Of a stretch of 64,000 bases of DNA, positions 18,971 to 27,800 are shown piece after piece. The stretch spans positions 186,001 to 250,000 of the forward strand of contig JADQBA010000001.1 of the NCBI GenBank assembly GCA_016903675.1, read 5' to 3'. Positions within the stretch are counted from its first letter, which is position 1; every line of letters begins with the position of its first letter. The DNA is from Stigonema ocellatum SAG 48.90 = DSM 106950. Lineage in GTDB: Bacteria > Cyanobacteriota > Cyanobacteriia > Cyanobacteriales > Nostocaceae. The notes under the pieces are model-generated. The model was not told where the DNA came from. It was given only the letters and a program-made list of their open reading frames with translations, and did no database searches. The position numbers were made by a program, and so were the translations under genes.

Positions 18971-21900
18971 ATGGGTTCAAAATCGATGAAAGTTACTAAC
19001 GCTGCATTCAGTGATTCAGTCTCATCAACGGCAACTATTCTGGTTTTTACATCTGATTTTTACTATTTACCTGCAAAAGAATTTGTCAGTTTGTTGACAA
19101 CAAGCGATGGCGTAGCGGCTCCTACGGAGCATCGCTTTCAGGTTTATGGATTCAAACGTTTGGCTACTTCCACAAGCCTAATTAGTGGGGAGTGGTTCAA
19201 TTTAAAGTTAATTTCTCAAAAGATTTTGCCAGAAGAGTTTGATGGTGCGCAAGCAGCGATAATTTTCATCATGCCAACAGACTTATCTGAGGTGGTATCG
19301 CTGACTCGTTATTTTATAAAGATAGCTCAAGAGCAGGGGGTTCGCCGTTTAGCTTGGGTTGCACCGGCTTGTCCAAGTGGAGAGGTTGGCGAACGCTTGG
19401 CGGAAGCCGAAAGCCTAGTACGTGGATTGAATATAGAAACGCTGATATTACATCACGCCCCTTTATTCTCTCACCTGCTGATGCAGAAAAAGGAATTGAG
19501 GTTTCGCCGGATTTTGTCCTTACCCCTTGGTACTAGAGCCTTACCGTGGTTAGAGCCTGAAGCGATCGCCCAAGGTTTATTCAAGTGGCTGCACGGTGAG
19601 ATTAACAACCAACCTCCAGAAATCTTGACAGGTTCGGGTCAACTAAGTGGTGCTGAAATCGCCTTAGAACTATCGGCAATGCTGCGACAATCTCTGTCGG
19701 CTCAACAATTTGCTCGCTTGCGATTTGAAGCGATCGACCTCAATCAAAGTGGACACATTGACGCTCAAGAGTTGCTTCCTTACCTCTTAGATTTAGGATA
19801 TAGCCGGGATGAATGTCAGTCTATTCTAGAACAGGCGGACAAAGACGGTAGTGGTACGATTGATTTTGACGAATTTGTCTATGGTTTAGAAGCTCATTTA
19901 AACCGAATTCTTGCAGATGTGCCAACAGAAGTTCGCTATTTTGATGTGTCACCCTCGACAGCACTGCACGATGCAATGGTGGGGGGAATGAATGGAAAAA
20001 TGGCTCAATCTCAACTAGATTGGCTAGTGGCATTAAGTGAATCTGGATTAACCGCTCAAGGAGAAGCATCAGCCCAATGGTTAGGGCAAAAAACTCTTGA
20101 CTTGAGACATTGGATTGCTCAACACATTCTGGAACTAATTAACGTCTATATTTTGCCGGGACGCGGTGTTTTAACGATGAGTGAGGGGTTTGTCGCCGGA
20201 AGACTTGGAATAATTACACAGCTGCTGCAAGCAAATAACCGGATGTTAATTGGAGAGCGATCGCTCGATGGCGAAGTGCTCTCGTGGTATTGGGCAGATG
20301 AAGAAACAGATAAACTAGAGGAAGTTCGCCATACTCCCTCTAGCGGTGGCGAACGCATCCTGAGGTTAAAGGATGGCAAAATTGCCAGTTTATCGGTGCT
20401 AGGACGCTGGAGTGGGCGACGATTAGCAATTGAGTTATTTTTTGAAGAGCGAATCATTCCTCGTTGGCAAGTGGCATTATTCCGCGAGTTAGGAGAACTG
20501 CAAATTGAGGAAGTAACTACATCGGGAGCCGATAGCGATGTCGTTTGCAATTGTACGAAAACAACCTGTGGCAAACTGCGAGAACTGATAGATACAGGTT
20601 TAGATTCGTTAGAGGGAATTGTCGAACAAACACAAGTAACGATGATCTGCGGTAGCTGTCAGCCGTTAGTTGAAGAAATGCTAGGTTCGGCAAATCTGGC
20701 TGTTGCTGAACTCATTGCTAAAGAAGATTTGGGGCGAGGGATGATGCGCTTCCAATTCCGCCCAGTTTACGAAGCAGTGGTTGCCTCAAAACCCGGACAA
20801 CATATCTTAATTCAAGGACGGGTGGATGGTTCTTGGGTGACTCGTGCTTATACTTTGAGTTCCCCAGCCGATGAAACCGAGCAATACGAAATTACGGTTA
20901 AACGAGAAGAATTAGGATTATTTTCCCGTTGGTTGTGCGATCGCGCTGATTCAGAAGCCTTATTACGCATTTCTCAACCTAGAGGCGAGTTTGTCTTAGA
21001 AGATGAAAATCCCGTCGTCTTTTTTGCAGGGGGAATTGGCATCACTCCGGCGATCGCCATGATGCGAACCTTGGCAAATCGCAGCGATACCCGCAAATTT
21101 CACCTCGATTTTTCGGCTCCCCATGCAGAAGATTTAGTCTTTCAAACAGAAATAGAGCAACTAGCCATAGCTCACCCTAATTTAAGTTTTACAGTTCGCG
21201 CAACTCGGCAAACAGGCAGACTCACCCCTGAAGATGTCCAACGCTTTTATCCCTACACAGAGGGAACCGTTGCCTTTATGTGTGGTCCCCAACCCTTTAT
21301 GGATGGAGTACGCGGCTATTTACAAACAGCAGGTTGGCCGGATCATGCCATTTGTCAAGAATTGTTCTCCTCGAAACTGAATGAGGAAGGTAACGCTCAA
21401 ACTCCCATCCCTCAGCGTCCGGCGGTGCAATTAGCTCTCGGAATTACACCCATTGAGCAGATTAGCATTTACGTTCAACCGATTAATTCCGTCGCCCAAG
21501 AAGCAGAGGTTTTCCTCAAGCAATGCTATCTCGAACAAGGTTTAGCAGAAGTATTCCTGCCCCGTTGGCAAGAAGTCAAGGAATCAATTGAGCGTACAGG
21601 TACTTACGAACATACCTTAGATGAACTAGCTTACGGCACAAAGCTGGCATGGCGTAACAGTAACCGCTGTTTAGGACGCAACTTTTGGCGCACTTTGCAA
21701 CTACGGGATATGCGCCATTTACAAACCGAAGAGGAGATTTTTCAAACTTTAATCGAACACATTAAGTTTGCAACTAATAACGGCAATTTGCGCTCGACTA
21801 TTACAATCTTGAATCCGAATTTGAATATCAAAATTTGGAACAATTTAATGCTGCGTTATGCCGGTTATCGTCAACCCGATGGCAGCATTATCGGCGATCC

Positions 21901-22633
21901 TGCCAATATAGAGCTAACAGATCAGGCACTCAAGTTAGGGTGGTCAGCCCCTTCGGGTTCGTCAAAAGTCAAAAGTCAAAAGTCAAAAGAGTCTAAAACC
22001 CGCTTTGATGTCTTGCCTTTGATTATCCAAATAGGAGGAGGGGAACCCAAATGGTTTGAAATTCAACCAGAAATTATTTTAGAAGTTCCTATTTCCCACC
22101 CTCGTTATCAGTGGTTTGCAGAATTGGATCTGAAATGGTTTGGATTACCTGCTGTTTCTAACATGATGTTGGACATGGGAGGAATTCAATACCCCACACC
22201 ATTTAACGGTTTTTACATGGGTGCAGAAATTGGTGGGCGGAATTTTAGCGATACTTACCGCTACAATATGCTACCCATTATTGCCGAAAAGATGGGTTTA
22301 GATAGCAGCGAAAATATGACGCTGTGGAAAGATTTAGTTTTGGTAGAAATCAATGTGGCTGTGCTGCACTCCTATAAACTGCATGGGGTAAGGATGCTGG
22401 ATCATCATACCCTGACCGATTCCTTCATGCAATTTGTGGATGAAGAGCAAAAATGCGATCGCCACGTTTATGGTGATTGGCGCTGGTTGATTCCGCCGCT
22501 ATCTGGTTCAACTGTACCAGTTTACCCCAAAGAGTTTGAAAATCGCCTGCTCAAACCCAACTATTTCTATATCCCAGATCCTTGGGAAAAAGAACCTCAA
22601 GCTGGTAAATGTCCATTTCACCATCAAGCATAA
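18971..22633 (+). CDS. nos: multidomain nitric oxide synthase with EF-hands and [2Fe-2S] reductase
   Basis: A 1220-residue self-contained NO synthase. Order seen: an NmrA-like fold (1-240, without the usual GxxGxxG); two canonical EF-hand loops, DLNQSGHIDAQE (near 255) and DKDGSGTIDFDE (near 290); an unassigned stretch (330-520); a BFD-type [2Fe-2S] domain (CNCTKTTC near 527, then CGSC near 560); an FNR-type FAD/NAD reductase (RAYTLSSP, GGIGITPAIAMM near 688, MCGPQPFMDGV near 770); and a C-terminal NOS oxygenase (850-1220) with heme-thiolate Cys900 in WRNSNRCLGR and arginine-binding Glu1086 in FYMGAEIGGRN. Animal NOS has the oxygenase first and an FMN flavodoxin; this order is closer to Sorangium cellulosum NOS, which also uses [2Fe-2S]. 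Two repeats are inserted in frame. The start is ATG 18971, or possibly ATG 18986. Confidence 0.92.
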   Translation: MGSKSMKVTNAAFSDSVSSTATILVFTSDFYYLPAKEFVSLLTTSDGVAAPTEHRFQVYGFKRLATSTSLISGEWFNLKLISQKILPEEFDGAQAAIIFIMPTDLSEVVSLTRYFIKIAQEQGVRRLAWVAPACPSGEVGERLAEAESLVRGLNIETLILHHAPLFSHLLMQKKELRFRRILSLPLGTRALPWLEPEAIAQGLFKWLHGEINNQPPEILTGSGQLSGAEIALELSAMLRQSLSAQQFARLRFEAIDLNQSGHIDAQELLPYLLDLGYSRDECQSILEQADKDGSGTIDFDEFVYGLEAHLNRILADVPTEVRYFDVSPSTALHDAMVGGMNGKMAQSQLDWLVALSESGLTAQGEASAQWLGQKTLDLRHWIAQHILELINVYILPGRGVLTMSEGFVAGRLGIITQLLQANNRMLIGERSLDGEVLSWYWADEETDKLEEVRHTPSSGGERILRLKDGKIASLSVLGRWSGRRLAIELFFEERIIPRWQVALFRELGELQIEEVTTSGADSDVVCNCTKTTCGKLRELIDTGLDSLEGIVEQTQVTMICGSCQPLVEEMLGSANLAVAELIAKEDLGRGMMRFQFRPVYEAVVASKPGQHILIQGRVDGSWVTRAYTLSSPADETEQYEITVKREELGLFSRWLCDRADSEALLRISQPRGEFVLEDENPVVFFAGGIGITPAIAMMRTLANRSDTRKFHLDFSAPHAEDLVFQTEIEQLAIAHPNLSFTVRATRQTGRLTPEDVQRFYPYTEGTVAFMCGPQPFMDGVRGYLQTAGWPDHAICQELFSSKLNEEGNAQTPIPQRPAVQLALGITPIEQISIYVQPINSVAQEAEVFLKQCYLEQGLAEVFLPRWQEVKESIERTGTYEHTLDELAYGTKLAWRNSNRCLGRNFWRTLQLRDMRHLQTEEEIFQTLIEHIKFATNNGNLRSTITILNPNLNIKIWNNLMLRYAGYRQPDGSIIGDPANIELTDQALKLGWSAPSGSSKVKSQKSKESKTRFDVLPLIIQIGGGEPKWFEIQPEIILEVPISHPRYQWFAELDLKWFGLPAVSNMMLDMGGIQYPTPFNGFYMGAEIGGRNFSDTYRYNMLPIIAEKMGLDSSENMTLWKDLVLVEINVAVLHSYKLHGVRMLDHHTLTDSFMQFVDEEQKCDRHVYGDWRWLIPPLSGSTVPVYPKEFENRLLKPNYFYIPDPWEKEPQAGKCPFHHQA
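19104..19135 (+). repeat. dispersed palindrome inserted in frame in nos
   Basis: The stretch gcgatggcgtagcggctc followed by ctacggagcatcgc is an imperfect palindrome typical of cyanobacterial small dispersed repeats. It encodes about eleven residues (SDGVAAPTEHR) in the NmrA-like domain without breaking the frame. Confidence 0.75.
21961..21992 (+). repeat. GTCAAAA STRR inserted in frame in nos
   Basis: Four copies of the 7-mer gtcaaaa encode the Lys/Ser-rich stretch VKSQKSKESK inside the NOS oxygenase domain, near residues 997-1008. The same heptamer is tandem at 24508-24540. Confidence 0.88.
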
Positions 22634-22735
22634 TATAATCACACATAATAAAAGAACCCCACCCCCAGCCCCTCCCCGCAAGCTCTTAGGGGTGGCGAAG
22701 GCTCTTAGGGGTTCTCTGTTATATCAGTAATTTCT

Positions 22736-23665
22736 ATGAATTTTGAACGCAAGAATTGGTTTCAGCTAGCCCTAAATTTAAGAGGCTCCGTTATTCAGGA
22801 TATCAAACCTCAAGTGCTTTTAACTATGGTAATCGCTCTCATCATTACCATCGCTTACAAACATAGCTATTCAGGTTTTAGTCAACCAATCTTAGCAGGA
22901 TTAATTCCAGGGATTGTTTTAGGATTGCTCTTAGTTTTTCGCACTAATACAGCCTACGAAAGATTCTGGGAAGGCTGGCAAATTGCAGGTATGACTATAT
23001 TTACTGGGCGTAACCTTTCCCGACAAATGTGGCTGACCATTCCTGAGAAAACTTTAGAATCTCGTGAAGAAAAAGTGGCTTACCTGCGGTTAATTGCAGC
23101 TTTTTTTATAGCTATGAAACAGCATTTAAGACACGATGGAGTTGACGAACAGTTAAAGTCGGTGGTTTCTTCAGAACAATGTTTAAAGTTGCAATATGCC
23201 ACCAATATGCCATTAAAAGTGACACAATGGATTGGCGGCTATCTAACTAAACAGTATGCCCAACAGCAGATAGATAGTATTCAATTTTCTGCTCTGAATC
23301 GCTTGCTAGATCAGTTAGTTGAATGCTTGTCTCGCTGTGAACGCATTTTAGCTGCGCCCATGCCTTACGCTTATTCGATTCACTTACGACATCTGTTAAT
23401 TTTATATTGTTTTGCCCTGCCTTTTCAAATGGTGAAAGATTTGCAATGGTGGACAATTCCAGTTGCTGGGGTAGTGGCTTTTGCGTTGTTTGGTATTGAG
23501 GCGATCGGTTTAGAAATTGAAAATCCATTCGGATGTGATGCTAACGATATTCCCCTTGACAAACTTTGTCAGAAATTGTCCAACGATATCGAAGAATTAA
23601 TTGCTATAAATCTAGACATCAGAGAAACACAAATTAATTCCTCAGATGCCGATCAAGATATCTAG
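22736..23665 (+). CDS. bestrophin-like anion channel (UPF0187/YneE family)
   Basis: A 309-residue membrane protein of the bestrophin family, which form pentameric ligand-gated channels, mostly for chloride. Seen: the N-terminal block RKNWFQLALNLRGSVI, a helix pair (VLLTMVIALIITIAY and PGIVLGLLLVFRTNTAYERF, the latter the family signature), WEGWQIAG, and late helices HLLILYCFALPFQMV and IPVAGVVAFALFGIEAIG, closing with EIENPFG. It lies 102 bases after nos on the same strand, with a small palindromic repeat between, so cotranscription is possible but not shown. No functional link to NOS is claimed. Confidence 0.85.
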   Translation: MNFERKNWFQLALNLRGSVIQDIKPQVLLTMVIALIITIAYKHSYSGFSQPILAGLIPGIVLGLLLVFRTNTAYERFWEGWQIAGMTIFTGRNLSRQMWLTIPEKTLESREEKVAYLRLIAAFFIAMKQHLRHDGVDEQLKSVVSSEQCLKLQYATNMPLKVTQWIGGYLTKQYAQQQIDSIQFSALNRLLDQLVECLSRCERILAAPMPYAYSIHLRHLLILYCFALPFQMVKDLQWWTIPVAGVVAFALFGIEAIGLEIENPFGCDANDIPLDKLCQKLSNDIEELIAINLDIRETQINSSDADQDI

Positions 23666-23723
23666 CAGATAGTTCGCTATTGCGTTGAACCTGAAACCCA
23701 GAGGCAAAAGCCTTGGGTGTGGT

Positions 23724-24149
23724 TCATAGTAATCCTTCGAGTTTGCGGCGAATCCTGTCTAATTCGGAATCAGACAATCCCTGTTCTTCCTGTGACACTT
23801 GGTTAGGGTGCAAGGTTTCCTCACCAGCATCTTTCTGCTGTCCATCTGGTTGCCAATCAGGTTGTTCAACGTTGATTTCCGGAGGAATCACCAAAGTACT
23901 GTCCTTAGGGACGATTTCCCACTCATATCCAGTACTTTGACAAAATTGCTTAACTTCCTCAGCATTAATCGCCTCTACGGTAGGCGTGGGGAAATCTTGC
24001 GCTTCCAGCATCAAAGCAAAGCGCGTGGCGTCGTCTTCTGATTCAAACATCAGAATTTTATTGTGATCGCCCTCCCGAACAGTGTGAATTCCCTCATTCT
24101 CCGTGCGAGCATGAAAAAGCAACACAAAAACACGCATAGGTGTAATCAT
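23724..24149 (-). CDS. DUF3110 protein
   Basis: A 141-residue cytoplasmic protein restricted mainly to cyanobacteria and plastid lineages, function unknown. The DUF3110 core is visible at the N-terminus: MRVFVLLFHARTENEGIHTV, FESEDDATRFALMLEAQDFP and TVEAINAEEVKQFCQSTGYE. The second half is an acidic, Pro/Gln-rich tail ending in SDSELDRIRRKLEGLL. The first ATG is at 24149; the ATG at 24137 (MRVFVLL) fits the family start better. The gene converges on the bestrophin-like gene. Confidence 0.8.
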   Translation of the reverse strand: MITPMRVFVLLFHARTENEGIHTVREGDHNKILMFESEDDATRFALMLEAQDFPTPTVEAINAEEVKQFCQSTGYEWEIVPKDSTLVIPPEINVEQPDWQPDGQQKDAGEETLHPNQVSQEEQGLSDSELDRIRRKLEGLL

Positions 24150-24263
24150 CTATTTTGGATCTATTTTGGATCTATTTTTAGAGAATTTGGTTCGTTGTGT
24201 CAAAGGGAAAGTCGAGGCAACAATTCTCACTTTAATACTACTACAGCAATCCGTGGAGGAATC

Positions 24264-24473
24264 AGGACTTACGCACAAGACAAATTAACCATCATGTGCA
24301 TAACGAAACTTCCACGTTTGCCTCGTTCCTAGGCTCTGCCTGGGAACGTAATTAGGGGAGGCTCTGCCTCCGATTTAACGCGGAGGCAGAGCCTCCACCA
24401 AGGAGCATTACAAGGCAGAGCCTTGTAACGAGAGTAACGCACAGTCTGCGGTTTCTGTCAATGCGTAAGTCCT
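24264..24473. mobile_element. MITE-like element, family B, copy 1
   Basis: A 210-base non-coding element bounded by the inverted repeat AGGACTTACGCA and TGCGTAAGTCCT. Inside are nested palindromes (gaggcagagcctcc, ttacaaggcagagccttgtaa). The element at 40381-40590 has the same ends and related interior in opposite orientation, and isolated ends lie at 32002 and 57310. There is no coding capacity, so it would need a transposase supplied in trans. Confidence 0.75.
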
Positions 24474-24507
24474 AGGAATTACAAACACCCCCCGCCCCCT
24501 TCGGGGA

Positions 24508-24671
24508 AAGTCAAAAGTCAAAAGTCAAAAGTCAAAAGTATTAATTTTGACTTTTGACTTGATACTTTTGACTTCCGCGCAGCGGTTTGTCCCCCTTGTC
24601 CCCCTTGTCCCCCTTGCCCCCCTTGTCCCCCTTCTCTCCCTTGCCCCCCTTGTCCCCCTTCTCTCCCTTGT
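24508..24671. repeat. two STRR arrays upstream of the TamB-like gene
   Basis: GTCAAAA heptamers run four times (24508-24540), then in inverted sense (ttttgactt) to 24574. Next comes a 9-mer array of ccccttgtc type at 24588-24671, about 140 bases before the start codon. Confidence 0.9.
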
Positions 24672-24808
24672 CCGGATCTTAAATAGGGCAGAAAACTTTT
24701 GAAACCGAATTTGCTATCCTCAGTTATCCTTAAAAGTGGCATGGCCAATTGTGTGCCCGTTAATTCTCGATCATGGCATCTATATCGCTGAGTCAGTGGT
24801 GAGACGAA

Positions 24809-27800
24809 ATGACCAATTCCAATCCAGACAATCACTCAAATCCCCATGCAAGCAACCGTCGGTTGTTAGTATTGCGTCGCGGTGGCATTGCCTTGGGCGG
24901 ACTTTTGGTGGTTGGACTTGTCGGCGGTGGTTGGCGTTTGTGGACTTTTATCCACAAAGATTTAGTGCCCTTGGCAGAAAATAGTCTTACCACTACACTT
25001 AACCGTCCAGTCCAACTCGGGAAAGTCAAAGGATTTTCCCTCACAGGAGTGCAGTTTGGCGCTTCAGGTATTCCAGCGACACCTACAGATCCAGAAAGGG
25101 CGACAGTCGATGCAGTAGAAGCGCACTTTAACCCAATAGACTTACTGCTTAGCCGTACATTAAAGCTAAATGTCACCTTAGTCAACCCAAATGTTTACCT
25201 TGAACAGGACACCCAAGGGCGCTGGTTTACCATTACCTTTGCGGCACCTGGTAAACCAGGACCAATTAAAACTGAATTAGACAACATTCGGTTTCGCAAT
25301 GCCAAGGTGGTAGTAGTACCGCGCCAGAGGGTAGGGGCGGTGGAGGTAGGGGGACAAGGGGGACAAGGGGGACAAGGGGGACAAGGGGGACAAGGGGAGG
25401 ATGAGGAATTGGAGGATTTCAACCCAGAATCCCAGGACGTTAGTACAAGTGCTCCTCTAGGGTATCCAGTAACTTTCACACAATTGAATGGAACTGCCCA
25501 ATTACTTGACAACTACCAAAAGATTAAGTTTGATGTGGCTGGGGTACCAGCGAGTGGTGGGAACGTTTCCATTCGGGGAGATGCACGTCCAAACACATTA
25601 GACGCTAATTTACAAGTGCAGGCACATGACTTTCTTGCCTCAGATGTGACTCACCTGATCAGTTTACCAGTGAACTTACAGGCGGGTCGAGTACAGGGTG
25701 ACTTGAATGTCCAACTAAAATCATGGAATGCCCAGCTAAAATCATGGCAAAACACTACTATTGACGGAACTGGTGTTGCCCAAGGAGTTCGACTTCAAGT
25801 TCCTCGCTTACCACAACCGTTTATTAATTCCCAAGGAAACCTACGTTTTCAAGGAACTCACATTCAGCTAGAGAATATCACGACTAGCTACGGCAAAATA
25901 CCCTTGGTAGCTAACGGCACGCTGGACACTAAAGCTGGCTTTAAATTAGCAGCACGTGTCAATGCTGTGAGTCTAGAAAATGCTCAGGAAACTCTCAAGC
26001 TCAAACCACCTGTGCCTGTCACAGGGGAGGCAAAAGCAGACTTGCAGGTTGTTGGGTCAATTACCGAGCCTATTCTCTTAGGTAAAGTTGCTAGTACCAA
26101 GCCTGCCAAAGTGGATCAGGTTGATTTTAGCAGCTTCAGCAGTAATTTTGATTTTTATACTGCTGCCGGAGTTATTAACCTGAAAGACATTCAAGCCAAA
26201 CCAACAGTAGGCGGTGAAGTCACAGGTGCTGGTAATATCAAGCTTACCACAATTCCCCAGCTAGACTTTAATTTAACAGGAAGGAATGTTCCTGGGGATG
26301 CGATCGCCTCACTTTACAACATCAAGGTCAAGCCCCCGTATCAAATTGGTAACGTCACAGCCACAGCCCACTTGACGGGTTCTCCCAGCAACACCCAGAC
26401 AGTGGTGCGACTACAGGCTCCAAAAGCGACTTATGCGACAAACGGTCAAGGCACCATTATCACCCAAAATCAGGCTATCTTGTTCCGCAATGTTGACCTC
26501 AAGCTTCCGGGTGGGAGAATATATGCCTCTGGCAGTTTGGCTAATCAGCGTTGGCAAGCAGTGGTTGATGCTTCTCAAATACAGGTGGAGCGCTTTGTCA
26601 ACTTAAGTCAACAACAAAATATATCTCTCCAGGATGCAAAATTCAACGGTCGTTTCATCCTCTCAGGAACCAATGCACCATTTACCATTGCCACGATTCG
26701 CCCTGAGAATGCCAGAGTTAAAGTTGCAGGTGGTACATTGGCAGTTACTAACATCCTGCTTGGGGACCAAAGCTTTGCCACCCAGTTGGTTGCAAATGGT
26801 ATTCGACCAGGGTGGTTGCTGAAACAGGTTCCGCCAGCTTTAAATGGATCATTAGCGGGTACGTTCCAAATCGCTGGCAACACCAATGCTGTGAGCCTCA
26901 ACACTCTCAGTGCCTCTGGTAAGGCAAGCTTAACAGTTGGTGGTGGCACAGTGACAGCCTCTAATATTCAACTTGCTAATGGTCGTTATCAAGCACAAGT
27001 CCAAGCCAATGATTTAAATGTGCGGCAATTAGCAGCACAAGTGCCACCGCAAGTCCAAGGTCGGTTAAACGGACAATTCAACGTCGCGGGTTCTGTAGAA
27101 TCTGTCCAACCTCAAAGTATTCAAGCCACAGGTCTTGCACGGCTGAATAACATTGCAGGAGGCACAGTGACAGCCTCTAATATTCAACTTGCTAATGGTC
27201 GCTATCAGGCTGTGGTTAATGCTTCAGGTGTGCAATTAAGTCAGTTTTCGCCGCAGTTGCAGGGTCAGTTCGGGAGTAGGTTGCAAGTCGCTGGTAGCGT
27301 AGAGACACAAAATTTTGCGTCTCTACAGAATTTGCTACAGAATCTACGTGCCAATGGTCAGGTAGATTTCTCTAAAGGATTGGCGGGACTAGAGCAACCA
27401 CTGACTGCTACCATCGGTTGGGACGGAGAAAAGCTCATTGTTGAGCAAGCAACTTCCCCGAATTTAAATGCTCGGGGTTACATAGCAGCAAATTTTACAA
27501 ATAACACACCGGAAATTACTGATTTAAATCTCAACGTCCAAGCCGAAAATTACAATTTACAAAAGTTGCCCGTTAAGCTTCCCAGTGTAGTAGCTGTAGC
27601 AGGAAAAGCAGATTTTAGCGGACAAATTAGCGGTAATCTACCTGTGCCGAATGTAAAAGGGCAACTCAAGTTGCGAGACTTGGTGGTGAATAAACTGGCT
27701 TTCGATCCCCTGTTAAGTGGACCAGTCCAGTCAGTAAAAGGACAGGGTGCGAGTTTGGATCTGGTAGGAACACAAGACCGGATTGCTGCTAGCCTAGATG

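Noticed and set aside
20146..20574. 142-codon minus-strand frame inside nos, and similar long antisense frames at 24832, 26608 and 4071
   Set aside because: They are shadows of well-supported genes on the other strand, with no coding character of their own.
22736..23665. Functional link between NOS and the bestrophin-like channel
   Set aside because: They share only strand and proximity, with a repeat in between. Nothing in sequence ties them.
24264..24473. CRISPR array possibility for the repeat-rich intervals
   Set aside because: None shows regular 28-37-base repeats with unique spacers. All are contiguous short tandems or single palindromes.
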